From Oscillospiraceae bacterium (GTDB lineage Bacteria > Bacillota > Clostridia > Oscillospirales > Ruminococcaceae), in assembly GCA_902363145.1 (NCBI GenBank), contig CABIZB010000001.1:558001-622000 (forward strand): a stretch of 64,000 nt of DNA. Reading direction: 5' to 3'. This document shows, one piece after another, positions 42,975 through 52,422 of this stretch (its first letter is position 1; each line of letters begins with the position of its first letter). The translations under genes and the position numbers were made by a program. Under the pieces are notes generated by a model. It was not told the origin of the DNA. It was given only the letters and a program-made list of their open reading frames with translations, and did not search any database.

Positions 42975-45236
42975 TTATTTTTCATTCTTGTCGCAGTATG
43001 CGATTCCCAGACCTACTGTGGACATATAGCATCTGCCGTAAACGTTCATATCGCCCACAACAAATTCGCCGTTTCCTGTGCCGCCGAACTGGTGAAGGTC
43101 ATCGTTTACTCTTACCCATGTCTCGCCCTCGTCCTCGGACATATAAATGCCCTTTACATCACTGTCCTTGGGAGTGCCCCATACGTAGATAACATAAGGA
43201 TCGCCGTCATTCTTGGGTTTGCCCAGTCCAACTGCCTCGCAGAACTTGAGACCGTTCACAAGAGTAATGTTCTCGCCGTGGTCGGTGGTCTTGAGAAGTC
43301 CGCTTCCGCCGCCGGGGATATAAACTGTGCCCTCAATGTCGGGAGCAACTGCCATGCGCTTGTAGGTGCTCATGGTATCGAACTTTCTCTTGAAGGACTT
43401 GCCGCCGTCGGAGCTTACATAAAGTATGCTGTTTGCACAGCCGTAAACATAATCCTTGTTAACAGGGTCGCCGATGAGATATACGCCCTGGCTGCCGATG
43501 ATACCCTCGACCTTTTCCCAGGTGCTGCCCCAGTCCTCGGTGCGGTATGTAAAGTTTGAATTGGAGGGGCTCCAGATAAGAGCGGAGCCGTCAGCTGTAA
43601 GAGCGACCTTGCCCTTGTAGTAAACCTTGCCCTCTTCGGGAGAATTTGTGATATCAGTCCAGTTCTTGCCGCCGTCTGTGGAGTAGCAGAGGAGCTGATT
43701 GCTCTCATCGCCGCCGACCTTTACCCAGATGTTGTGGTCAAGGGCTGCAATGGCGATGCTGGTGGTGGAGCCTATCTGCCTTGTGTGGCGCTCGCCTGAG
43801 GTGAAGATATCCTCGTGAGTGAAGCCGTCATAGTCGCCGATAGCGGATACAAGGGGATAATCCTTGTAGGAAACTATATCCTCGGGAACAACTTCCTCAA
43901 TGCCCTTTGCTTCAAAATAGAATTCTGGAGACTCGTCCCAGATATTGTCGCAGGCGAAGATACCATTGCCTGAGTTTACAAGAATTCTGTTGGAGTCGCC
44001 GCTGTCCATGGCAAGGGAGCTGCACCAGTGGATAGCCGCATTGTATATCCAGTCCATGCCGTTTGTTGACATGGTGTATTTGCCGTCAAGGTTTTCCCAG
44101 GTTTCTCCGCCGTCAGTGGTGCGGAAGAACTTGTCGCCGAATGCGCCGTTGGGCTGCTCTGTCCATACCTCGGAGGTAACGAGAACCATGTTGTCGTCAT
44201 TGGTGGGGTCGATAACAATATCGCCCACAGTCCAGTTGACTACCTGAATTTCCTCGCTTGTACCTGCATCGGCATTGAACTTGTAGAGAGTACCCTGAGT
44301 GGAGTTCCAAGGACCTTCGTGGTTGCCGTAGGAAACGTAAAGATTGCCCTTGGAATCAAGGTCAAATCTCTGAGGCATAAACTTCTGAGCCTTTTCATCG
44401 ATTCCGGGGAGAACACTCCAAGTTTCGCCTGCGTCATCGGAGTAGTAGATGTTATCTGTCTTTGACTCTGAAACGCCTGCGTAAATGCGTGTAGTCTTGC
44501 CGTCAGCGGACTTTGAGCCGTCGAACGTTATAATGTTGATGCCGTTCTCGTTCTTGGTGGAGTTTACGGGGAAAGAAGCAACGGATTCCCATGTTTCTCC
44601 GCCGTCAGTGCTGCGTATCATACCGCCTGTTCTGCCGCCGCAGTAAATGATGTCGCTGTTATTGGGGTCAACGGCAATTCTCTCACCGTTTCCTCTGCCC
44701 ATGCCGTTGCCGTGTACCTTTATCTTGTCGCTCACATCTATCTGCTTGAAGTGTGCACCGTAATCATGTGATACCATTATACATGTCTTGGCATTGCTGA
44801 AATAAGATGTTCCCGCAATGAGATAAACATTAGCCGCATTCTGTGGGTCAACAGCTATGCCGTCGATTCCAAGCAATCCCTTGTCGTCCTCGGATATCTC
44901 ATAACTGAGGCTTATCCACTGCTGAGCGTCATTATCCCATCTGTAAGCACCGCCTACGTCTGTTCTTGCGTAGAAAAGCCCAGGCTCGCAGGTGCTTATG
45001 ATGCCTGTTACAAATCCACCGCCGCCGATAGCGACCTGACCGTATGACCAGTCGGGATTTACATAAAGGCTGTCATCGGTATTTTCCGCTGCCAGTTCTT
45101 CCGACTGACCTGTGGTAGTTTCTTCTTCTGTGGTGTTTCCGCTGTCACTGCAGGCTGTAAGCGCCATTGATGACATTGCCATCATAAAGGCAGTGAGCAG
45201 GGAAGCTGTTCTTTTTAAGCGTGACTGCATTTTCAT
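42975..45236 (-). CDS. GH74-type xyloglucanase lipoprotein
   Basis: A 753-residue surface lipoprotein with signal peptide and lipobox LTAC (Cys29), an acidic Thr/Glu linker, then a GH74 double beta-propeller. YGQVAIGGGGFVTGIISTCEPG and FYARTDVGGAYRWD mark the first blade, with the conserved Asp of RTDVGG; GRGNGERIAVDP, GMIRSTDGGETWESV and several later STDGG-TW repeats are BNR-like blade motifs. GH74 enzymes cleave the glucan backbone of xyloglucan. No dockerin or carbohydrate-binding module is seen, so the enzyme is probably anchored to the membrane. It has its own promoter. Confidence 0.92.
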   Translation of the reverse strand: MKMQSRLKRTASLLTAFMMAMSSMALTACSDSGNTTEEETTTGQSEELAAENTDDSLYVNPDWSYGQVAIGGGGFVTGIISTCEPGLFYARTDVGGAYRWDNDAQQWISLSYEISEDDKGLLGIDGIAVDPQNAANVYLIAGTSYFSNAKTCIMVSHDYGAHFKQIDVSDKIKVHGNGMGRGNGERIAVDPNNSDIIYCGGRTGGMIRSTDGGETWESVASFPVNSTKNENGINIITFDGSKSADGKTTRIYAGVSESKTDNIYYSDDAGETWSVLPGIDEKAQKFMPQRFDLDSKGNLYVSYGNHEGPWNSTQGTLYKFNADAGTSEEIQVVNWTVGDIVIDPTNDDNMVLVTSEVWTEQPNGAFGDKFFRTTDGGETWENLDGKYTMSTNGMDWIYNAAIHWCSSLAMDSGDSNRILVNSGNGIFACDNIWDESPEFYFEAKGIEEVVPEDIVSYKDYPLVSAIGDYDGFTHEDIFTSGERHTRQIGSTTSIAIAALDHNIWVKVGGDESNQLLCYSTDGGKNWTDITNSPEEGKVYYKGKVALTADGSALIWSPSNSNFTYRTEDWGSTWEKVEGIIGSQGVYLIGDPVNKDYVYGCANSILYVSSDGGKSFKRKFDTMSTYKRMAVAPDIEGTVYIPGGGSGLLKTTDHGENITLVNGLKFCEAVGLGKPKNDGDPYVIYVWGTPKDSDVKGIYMSEDEGETWVRVNDDLHQFGGTGNGEFVVGDMNVYGRCYMSTVGLGIAYCDKNEK

Positions 45237-45317
45237 ATTCTCCTTCTGATAAATTCATCATTCCTGAGACGTATCATTTTTTTCGGGATATCTTCTGCCT
45301 GAAGATCCAATGAGAAT

Positions 45318-45346
45318 ATTATATCATTATTCTGCACATATGTCAA
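45318..45346 (-). promoter_or_regulatory. Consensus promoter of the GH74 gene
   Basis: TTGACA at 45346-45341 and TATAAT at 45323-45318 on the minus strand, spacer 17. I found no convincing sigma-A promoter for the divergent sipL gene, which fits control by a sporulation sigma factor. Confidence 0.88.
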
Positions 45347-45461
45347 TCGTTTACATATTGATTTTTTTATCTGATATTTATAATTTTGCTTAGAATATAT
45401 GGTAAGAATGCAGAATATATTGTGAAGAGGACAAAACGTTCCAACGAAAGGATGGTTTACA

Positions 45462-47024
45462 GTGAATTTGAAAGTCAATAAAGAACCCGTGAGATTTACC
45501 GAAAAAATATGCGGCTGCACTCAGGAGCAGTCCATAGAGCTGGATTATGTTCTGCCTGATTACTATCCCGAGATATTCAGGATAATCAAGTGCTGTGCCG
45601 AGTCAAAGATAACATCCTGTGCGGCAAACGGCGACAGGATAACCTACGAGCTTACCGTCTGCCTGAAGATAATTTACTGCTCTGAAAACAGCTCCCGTCC
45701 TGAAGCTATTGACCAGAAGCTCGTTTACAGCAGAACGGTCAATCTTGACAGAAGTGTTGATTCACCCTCGGTCTATATTTCCGCTGAGGCTGACCATATC
45801 AACTGCCGTGCCGTGAACCGCCGCAGAATAGATATAAGGGGAGCGGTCACTATCAGCATCAACGCATTCGGAGACTGCGAGACAGATGTGGTAAGCGAGG
45901 TATTTGGTGGAAATGTCCAGCTAAAGACCCGCAGCTGCCTCTGTCCCTCGTCCATTATCCGAACAAGCAGGCGTGTTACTGTTTCGGACGAATTTGACCT
46001 GGGAGCGGACGCACCTCCCATCGGCAGTATCCTCAGAGCTTCCGCCGAGATAGTTTCTTCCGATAAAAAGACTATCGCCAGCAAGGTCGCTGCCAAGGGC
46101 GAGCTTAAAATAAGCATTGCATATGTTCCTGCAGGTGGAGAGGACAGCAATGTGTGCTGTATGCAGTTTTCCATGCCATTCTCACAGCTTGTGGAGCTTG
46201 AAGGTATGGACGATACGTACGACTGCCGCATAAGCAGCTCGGTCATTTCCTGCGATATTATCCCACGCTCCGAGGGTGACGGCGAGTCACGCAGCATTGA
46301 GTGCGAGGTTTTGCTTTTCATCGATTGCACAGCTGTCAGAATGTCATCCTACGGTATTGCCTGCGATGAATATTCCACCTCTCACAGCTCATCGCATACC
46401 TGCACTTCAGTAAAAACGGCGCTGGAGCCTGTGAATGTTGAAAGTTCACTTATCGTAAAGGGCATCTGCGAAAATAAGGACAGCCCCATTTCGGTAGTGT
46501 ACGACGCATGGTGTACGGTATCAAAGCTGAGGGCTGTTATCACTGACGGAAAGGCAATGGCTGTGGGTACTGCCGTGCTTTCCGTTATGGGCAGGACTGA
46601 AAGCGGCGATTTTATCATCTGCGAGACCGATGTTCCCATTGAGGAGGATCTTACCGCAGCCGCAGGACTTGACGGAAAAGCTCTTACTGCCGATGCGGAT
46701 ATCAGGCTGGTCTTCTCGGTGATATCCTGCGGATATACCATTTCCGATGAAAACAAGGCGGAGATAAAGGCTGAAGTAGCCGCAAGGGGACAGATAACCG
46801 GCTATGATACCGTGGAAGCCATTACCGATATTGCCGTTGACGAGGATTCTCCCCGTGAGAAGAACGACGAATATGCTCTCAGGCTGTACTTTGCCGAGGA
46901 GGGCGAGGAGCTGTGGGGCATTGCCAAGCGCTACGGTGCAGCCATTTCCAGAGTGATAGAAGAAAATGAGCTTGACGGAGACGTTATCAGGGAAGGCAGA
47001 ATGCTGCTTATCCCCATTGCGTGA
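45462..47024 (+). CDS. sipL: SpoIVA-interacting spore-coat protein (SipL-like)
   Basis: A 520-residue protein with three DUF3794-like segments (each beginning like SIELDYVLPDYYPEIFRIIKC or with a related CEV/ITSY pattern) and a C-terminal LysM-like domain (YFAEEGEELWGIAKRYGAAISRVIEENEL, about 473-518). This is the layout of SipL, which in Clostridioides difficile binds SpoIVA and is needed to place the coat on the forespore. The gene directly before spoIVA supports the call. Start GTG, nine to ten bases after AAAGGA. Confidence 0.9.
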   Translation: MNLKVNKEPVRFTEKICGCTQEQSIELDYVLPDYYPEIFRIIKCCAESKITSCAANGDRITYELTVCLKIIYCSENSSRPEAIDQKLVYSRTVNLDRSVDSPSVYISAEADHINCRAVNRRRIDIRGAVTISINAFGDCETDVVSEVFGGNVQLKTRSCLCPSSIIRTSRRVTVSDEFDLGADAPPIGSILRASAEIVSSDKKTIASKVAAKGELKISIAYVPAGGEDSNVCCMQFSMPFSQLVELEGMDDTYDCRISSSVISCDIIPRSEGDGESRSIECEVLLFIDCTAVRMSSYGIACDEYSTSHSSSHTCTSVKTALEPVNVESSLIVKGICENKDSPISVVYDAWCTVSKLRAVITDGKAMAVGTAVLSVMGRTESGDFIICETDVPIEEDLTAAAGLDGKALTADADIRLVFSVISCGYTISDENKAEIKAEVAARGQITGYDTVEAITDIAVDEDSPREKNDEYALRLYFAEEGEELWGIAKRYGAAISRVIEENELDGDVIREGRMLLIPIA

Positions 47025-47045
47025 CAAGAAAGGAAATATGCAGAT

Positions 47046-48524
47046 ATGGTTAAAAATGATATTTACACCGATATTGCCAAGCGTACCGACGGCGATATCT
47101 ATATAGGTATAGTAGGGCCTGTCCGCACAGGTAAATCCACGTTTATAAAGCGGTTCATGGAACAGCTTGTCATTCCCAATATCGAAAGCGATTTTCGCAG
47201 GGAGCGGGCTGTTGATGAGCTTCCCCAGTCTGCTGCGGGAAAAACCATTATGACCACCGAGCCTAAGTTCATACCTGAAGAGGCAGCAGAAGTAGTGGTA
47301 GGGGAGAACGCAAGGTTCAATGTACGCCTTATCGACTGCGTGGGATATATTGTCCCCAGCTCTATCGGATACATAGAGAATGAAGCTCCCCGTATGGTAA
47401 TGACTCCGTGGTTTTCGGAAGAAGTGCCATTTAACATGGCGGCAGAGGTTGGTACAAGAAAGGTCATTACCGAGCACAGCACCATCGGTCTGGTTATCAC
47501 TACCGACGGAAGCATTTCCGATATTCCCAGAAGCGAATACGAGGAATCGGAGCAGAGGGTGATAAGCGAGCTTAAATCCATAAACAAGCCCTTTGTTGTG
47601 CTGCTCAACTGTGTTGACCCCAAAAGCAGTAAAACTGCGGAGCTGTGCGCTTCAATGTCGGAAAAATACGGCACGCCCGTAATGCCCGTGAACTGCCTTG
47701 ACCTGAACGGTGAGGATATCGAGAATATCTTAAAGCAGGTGCTTTTCAGCTTTCCCGTAAAGGAAATAAACATTTCCATGCCCAAGTGGATAACAGAGCT
47801 TCCCAAGGGTCATTGGCTGAAAAACGAGATATTCGACACCATTCGTGAGGCGGCAAAGGACGTTAAGACCGTCCGTGATGCCAGAGGTATAGTGGATAAG
47901 GTGCGCCGCTGTGAGGATATCACCTATTCGGACGTGCGGAATATCGACCTCGGCAAGGGCAGCACCGATATTTCTGTTACCTTAAAAAGCGAGCTTTTCT
48001 ACAGGATCCTTGGCGAGACAACGGGTATCGAGATAAAAAGCGAAAGCGACCTGCTGCCTTTGCTCAAAAAGCTTACCGATATCAGGCGTTCCTATGAAAA
48101 GATAGAGAATGCTCTGCGTGAGGTCGATGCCACGGGCTACGGTATCGTAATGCCCACCATTGACGAGCTTACGCTGGAAGAGCCTGAGATAGTCCGTCAG
48201 GGCGGAAAATACGGTGTAAAGCTCAGAGCGTCGGCTCCGTCTATCCACATGATGAAAGCGAATATCATCACTGAGGTAAGCCCCATTGTGGGCAGCGAGA
48301 AGCAGTCGGAGGAGCTTGTCATGTACCTCCTGCGTGATTTCGAGGAAAATCCCGGCAAGATCTGGGAGTCCAACATTTTCGGCAAATCCCTGCATGAGCT
48401 TGTTAATGAGGGACTGCACAACAAGCTTTATAGAATGCCCGTTGATGCACGGCTGAAGCTTCAGGAAACGCTGGAGCGGATAATCAACGAGGGCTGCGGA
48501 GGACTTATCTGCTTCATTCTGTAA
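47046..48524 (+). CDS. spoIVA: Stage IV sporulation protein A
   Basis: A 492-residue SpoIVA, the ATPase that polymerises on the forespore as the base of the spore coat. YIGIVGPVRTGKSTFIKRFM contains Walker A, RLIDCVGYIVPSS resembles the Walker B/switch area, and ITEHSTIGLVITTDGSI is a family block. The C-terminus GCGGLICFIL matches the conserved membrane-targeting tail. Together with sipL it implies that the organism, or its recent ancestor, forms endospores. Confidence 0.97.
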   Translation: MVKNDIYTDIAKRTDGDIYIGIVGPVRTGKSTFIKRFMEQLVIPNIESDFRRERAVDELPQSAAGKTIMTTEPKFIPEEAAEVVVGENARFNVRLIDCVGYIVPSSIGYIENEAPRMVMTPWFSEEVPFNMAAEVGTRKVITEHSTIGLVITTDGSISDIPRSEYEESEQRVISELKSINKPFVVLLNCVDPKSSKTAELCASMSEKYGTPVMPVNCLDLNGEDIENILKQVLFSFPVKEINISMPKWITELPKGHWLKNEIFDTIREAAKDVKTVRDARGIVDKVRRCEDITYSDVRNIDLGKGSTDISVTLKSELFYRILGETTGIEIKSESDLLPLLKKLTDIRRSYEKIENALREVDATGYGIVMPTIDELTLEEPEIVRQGGKYGVKLRASAPSIHMMKANIITEVSPIVGSEKQSEELVMYLLRDFEENPGKIWESNIFGKSLHELVNEGLHNKLYRMPVDARLKLQETLERIINEGCGGLICFIL

Positions 48525-48542
48525 AAAAATCCTCCGAAACTC

Positions 48543-48571
48543 TTGACAAAATCAAAACACCGTGCTATACT
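48543..48571 (+). promoter_or_regulatory. Promoter of the leuA T-box transcript
   Basis: TTGACA, 17 bases, TATACT; transcription would start near 48578, just before the T-box Stem I. Confidence 0.88.
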
Positions 48572-48589
48572 GTTTATTGTAATATTTCA

Positions 48590-48863
48590 AATGCTATGAC
48601 AGGAAATAAACCCGCAGCTTCTTTTCCAGAGAGCCGCAGCATTGGTGAAATGCGGTACTGAACTTCGGTTATACTCGTCCTTGAGCAGTCGGCTGAAAGC
48701 ATATGCAATTAGGCTTGAACGGGTTCTCCCGTTACAGAGATGCGCATTGTCAGATGCGAAATGAGGTATTGCAGGCAACTGTGATACGAATGAGAGTGGT
48801 AACACGGGTAAATTCAGCTCGTCTCTCGAAGCATAGGCTTCGTGAGGCGGGCTTTTTGTTTAT
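48590..48863 (+). ncRNA. T-box leader controlling leuA (leucine specifier CUC)
   Basis: A tRNA-sensing leader. Stem I shows AGAGAGCCG and TTGGTGAAATGCGGTAC, and the specifier loop reads TACTCGTCCTTGAGC, giving CTC (Leu) at 48674-48676. The T-box sequence is GAGAGTGGTAACACGGG at 48793-48809; its TGGT would pair with the ACCA end of uncharged tRNA-Leu. The terminator is AGCTCGTCTCTCGAAGC/GCTTCGTGAGGCGGGCT at 48816-48852 followed by TTTTT. Low leucine charging should favour the antiterminator and leuA expression. Confidence 0.92.
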
Positions 48864-48967
48864 GCGAAAGGAGGCGGCTGCCATGCTATCTGACCTATGT
48901 GGTTTATTACGATCAAATAAGGACCGTCTCTCTGACGGAAACAACAATTTTACAGGAGGAAATTACA

Positions 48968-50626
48968 ATGAACGCATCTAAGTACACAAGAGGATATTTT
49001 ATGCCCCCCGTTGAGTGCATGAAGTGGACAAAGAAGGAATATATCGACCACGCTCCCATGTGGTGTTCCGTTGACCTGAGAGACGGAAACCAGGCTCTTA
49101 TCATTCCCATGAGCCTGGAAGAAAAGCTGGAATTTTTCAAAAAGCTGGTAGATATCGGCTTCAAGGAGATAGAGATAGGCTTCCCCGCAGCTTCCGAGAC
49201 AGAATATGAGTTCTGCCGTGAGCTTATCGAAAGAAACATGATACCCGATGATGTAAGGATACAGGTGCTCACTCAGGCAAGAGAGCATATTATCGCAAAG
49301 ACCTTTGAAGCTCTTGCAGGCTGCAAGAACGCTGTGGTTCACCTCTACAACTCTACTTCCGTTGCACAGCGTGAGCAGGTATTCAGAAAGAGCAAGGAAG
49401 AGATAATCAAGATAGCTGTTGAGGGTGCAAAGCTCTGTGCTGAGTACAGAGAAAAGACTCCCGGCAACTTTATTTTCGAGTATTCTCCCGAAAGCTTCAC
49501 AGGCACAGAGCCTGAGTTCGCACTGGAGATATGTAACGCCGTTATCGACATCTGGAAGCCCACTCCCGACAATAAGGTCATCATCAACCTGCCTGTTACC
49601 GTTGAGCTTTCCATGCCTCACGTTTATGCTTCCCAGATAGAATACATGAGCGATAATCTCCACGACAGAGAGAATGTTATCATCTCCCTCCACCCCCACA
49701 ATGACCGTGGCTGCGCAGTTGCGGATGCAGAGATGGGTCTGCTGGCAGGCGGTGACCGTATCGAGGGTACCTGCTTCGGAAACGGCGAGAGAACAGGTAA
49801 CGTTGATATCGTAACACTGGCTATGAATATGTATTCTCAGGGCGTTGACCCCCAGCTGGACTTCTCCGATATGCGTTCTCTCGTTGAGATATACGAAAGA
49901 GTTACCCGCATGAAGGTAAACGAGAGAAGCCCCTACGCAGGCAGACTGGTATTTGCCGCATTCTCAGGCTCTCACCAGGACGCTATCGCAAAGGGCATGA
50001 AGTGGAGAGAGGAAAAGGATCCCGAGCACTGGAACGTTCCTTATCTTCCCATCGACCCCATGGATGTCGGCAGAGAATACGAGGGCGATGTTATTCGTAT
50101 CAACTCCCAGTCCGGCAAGGGCGGTATCGGCTACATCATGGAGCAGATGTTCGGCATAGATATGCCTCCTAAGATGCGTGAGAACTTCGGCTATGCTGTC
50201 AAGAGCGTTTCCGACCATGCTCATAAGGAGCTTATGCCTTCCGAGATCAAGCAGATATTCTTCGATAAGTACGTAAATATCGAGACAAACTTCAAGATAG
50301 ACGAGGTTCATTTTGTACAGAAGAACGGCATCACAGCAAGCGTTACCATCAACAAGGACGGAAAGCCCGTGACCTGCGAAGCAGTGGGCAACGGCCGTCT
50401 GGACGCAGTTTCCAATGCTGTTAAGAAGGAGCTTGGTCTGGAATATACCCTTATCACATATCAGGAGCACGCTCTTGAGACCAGCTCCCAGTCTCAGGCT
50501 GTGGCATATGTTGGTATCGAGACCAAGAACGGCGTATTCTGGGGCGCAGGCATCAATACAGATATCATCGACGCTTCCGTATCCGCTCTTGTTTCCGCTA
50601 TCAATAACAGCGGAATAGTCGGCTGA
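48968..50626 (+). CDS. leuA: 2-isopropylmalate synthase, long (LEU4-like) type
   Basis: A 552-residue enzyme joining acetyl-CoA and 2-oxoisovalerate, the first step of leucine synthesis. MWCSVDLRDGNQALIIPM is the substrate/metal site of the longer actinobacterial and yeast-like type, GFKEIEIGFPAAS follows, and LHPHNDRGCAVADAEMG holds the metal histidines. The C-terminal LeuA allosteric domain (about 430-552) is present. ATG 48968 follows AGGAGG; the T-box leader controls expression. The other leucine genes lie 3 kb further on. Confidence 0.95.
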   Translation: MNASKYTRGYFMPPVECMKWTKKEYIDHAPMWCSVDLRDGNQALIIPMSLEEKLEFFKKLVDIGFKEIEIGFPAASETEYEFCRELIERNMIPDDVRIQVLTQAREHIIAKTFEALAGCKNAVVHLYNSTSVAQREQVFRKSKEEIIKIAVEGAKLCAEYREKTPGNFIFEYSPESFTGTEPEFALEICNAVIDIWKPTPDNKVIINLPVTVELSMPHVYASQIEYMSDNLHDRENVIISLHPHNDRGCAVADAEMGLLAGGDRIEGTCFGNGERTGNVDIVTLAMNMYSQGVDPQLDFSDMRSLVEIYERVTRMKVNERSPYAGRLVFAAFSGSHQDAIAKGMKWREEKDPEHWNVPYLPIDPMDVGREYEGDVIRINSQSGKGGIGYIMEQMFGIDMPPKMRENFGYAVKSVSDHAHKELMPSEIKQIFFDKYVNIETNFKIDEVHFVQKNGITASVTINKDGKPVTCEAVGNGRLDAVSNAVKKELGLEYTLITYQEHALETSSQSQAVAYVGIETKNGVFWGAGINTDIIDASVSALVSAINNSGIVG

Positions 50627-50638
50627 TAAAAACATCAG

Positions 50639-50672
50639 GCTGTGACCTGCCGTTCGCCTGACAGGTCACAGC
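50639..50672 (+). terminator. Hairpin after leuA
   Basis: GCTGTGACCTG and CAGGTCACAGC form an 11-base stem with a 12-base loop, 12 bases after the stop. The following bases (TGAAATTTAATT) are only moderately T-rich, so termination is uncertain. Confidence 0.5.
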
Positions 50673-50723
50673 TGAAATTTAATTGAGTTTAATGCAGTTT
50701 TAATCTGTTTTTTGTTATTTCTC

Positions 50724-50753
50724 TTGACAGGATATGTTAAAATATTGTATAAT
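50724..50753 (+). promoter_or_regulatory. Promoter of the yceG-telA pair
   Basis: TTGACA, 18 bases, TATAAT, 75 bases before the yceG start. It suggests that this pair is transcribed independently of leuA. Confidence 0.75.
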
Positions 50754-50827
50754 CAAACTGTACTGTTATATCCGACCGATAGGTGCGGTGATGTACAATA
50801 TTATAAAACGGTGGCGATCATTAACCT

Positions 50828-52417
50828 ATGATTTCAGGAATGAATACTTTGGTCGAAGTTATTTCCGCAGACATCAACCGCCTGACGGAGGATCTGCTGG
50901 AGGATCATTCTGCCCGTCTGTTTTCACGGGGCGGTCATTTCAACAAAAGTCAGCTCATACCTGTCTATTTCCTGCTTATTTCGGGCTGCTATGAGGAAGA
51001 TACCTACAATAATTTCCTTTACAGCCTGCGGGACGATATAAAAAAGACCAACCGACCCTTTGCATTTATCGACACTCCTCTTGAAGAGCCGGGAGCGGCT
51101 GCCGAATATATGCTTTCTGGCATTGATACAAGCTGCAGCGGCTCAGTGATATCGGGACTGTGCGGTCAGGTAAATATCAACAGCGACCCCGGAAGAACTC
51201 AGCTTGCCCAAAAGGTGCTGGGAGATATGCTCTCATGCAGCAGGACAGATGTGCTTGATATCGGAATGTCGCTGGTGTATAAGTTCAATATCGTGGCAAA
51301 CGCTATTGAAACGGGAACTTCCGATGATATCCCCATAGTGATGTATTACGGAAATCCCACTCCGAAAGATGTGCTGTTCCTTTGCTTTATGCAGCGCAGC
51401 GGATTTGATGTGATATGCGTATCGCCCGATAAAAGCTGCGAAAATGCTTTTGAGGTATGTCCCTTTGCGGATAAGCTACAGAAGATAGAGCTGCCCATGT
51501 CGGCAAATATAAAGCCTTTCCCCCAGAAGCTTGTCAAGACCAAGATAGCTACGGTGGCATACAATGCCGAGCGTGAGCTTGATACCATGCTTTACGGCGG
51601 AGATACAATTTTCCGTGACAGGCAGTTTGACAAGATGGATTCAGTGGTGCTGAAAACCACATTTGATGAAATAAGCATACTGTGGGATCAGCCTGCAAAA
51701 TTCCGTTCAGGCTTTGCGGTAAGAGGGGACAGGGTAATAGTTCCCACTATCTTTGCCAAGGTAAACGGCGTTGACGACGGCAACCTTAAGGATTACTGGA
51801 ACATGACGGAAGATCTGCTTACTCCCGATTCCATTTACATCATCAAGTCACCGTCATATAAGCGGCCCGGGCTTAACGTTACACGAATATACGCACCGTA
51901 TCATGACGGCAACAAGCTGAATATTCCCGAGCTGATGCGCTCGCCGCTGAATAAATACGGCTTCCTTTCCGAAGCGCTCCAGAACCTTATTATGGAGAAG
52001 ATGCAGGCGGCTATCGACGACGGAATGCTGGAAATGGATAATCCTGCCGAAACTGTGGATTACATCATGTATGCAGGTCTTAACCTTGACAGACGTGTGC
52101 TCCAGCTTTTGCAGAAGTATGATTATACAAAGGATATCCCGAAGTTTGTGGTGGTAGATGCGATAGAGGAGCCTTTCTCAAAGCTTGAATGTACTCAGCT
52201 GCTGCTGTTTTCATATCTGGGCTTTGATGTGCTGATACTTTCACCGTCAGGCTACCGTGATATCGAAGCATACGTCTCCGATGATGCTTTCGAGACACAT
52301 ACCATGAATCAGTTCCCGTATAATGTTTCTGTGCCGAGATTCAAGATCCCGACACAGCCAAGAGTGAAAAAACAGAATAACGGACTTTTTAAAAATTTAT
52401 TTAAGAAAGGGCGATAA
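50828..52417 (+). CDS. yceG: YceG-family protein
   Basis: A 529-residue protein resembling Bacillus YceG, which carries two copies of the YceG_bac domain. The repeat is visible: IPIVMYYGNPTPKDVLFLCFMQRSGFDVICVSPD in the first half, and IPKFVVVDAIEEPFSKLECTQLLLFSYLGFDVLILSPSG in the second. No membrane segment is apparent. The family is linked by genomic context to TelA and Ter stress proteins, but its reaction is unknown. ATG 50828 has no strong ribosome site; ATG 50840 is a possible alternative. Five bases separate it from telA. Confidence 0.82.
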   Translation: MISGMNTLVEVISADINRLTEDLLEDHSARLFSRGGHFNKSQLIPVYFLLISGCYEEDTYNNFLYSLRDDIKKTNRPFAFIDTPLEEPGAAAEYMLSGIDTSCSGSVISGLCGQVNINSDPGRTQLAQKVLGDMLSCSRTDVLDIGMSLVYKFNIVANAIETGTSDDIPIVMYYGNPTPKDVLFLCFMQRSGFDVICVSPDKSCENAFEVCPFADKLQKIELPMSANIKPFPQKLVKTKIATVAYNAERELDTMLYGGDTIFRDRQFDKMDSVVLKTTFDEISILWDQPAKFRSGFAVRGDRVIVPTIFAKVNGVDDGNLKDYWNMTEDLLTPDSIYIIKSPSYKRPGLNVTRIYAPYHDGNKLNIPELMRSPLNKYGFLSEALQNLIMEKMQAAIDDGMLEMDNPAETVDYIMYAGLNLDRRVLQLLQKYDYTKDIPKFVVVDAIEEPFSKLECTQLLLFSYLGFDVLILSPSGYRDIEAYVSDDAFETHTMNQFPYNVSVPRFKIPTQPRVKKQNNGLFKNLFKKGR

Positions 52418-52422
52418 ATATT

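Noticed and set aside
48842..48967. An extended leuA reading frame starts within the T-box terminator.
   Set aside because: The extension encodes no LeuA-like sequence and the ATG at 48968 has a strong AGGAGG site.
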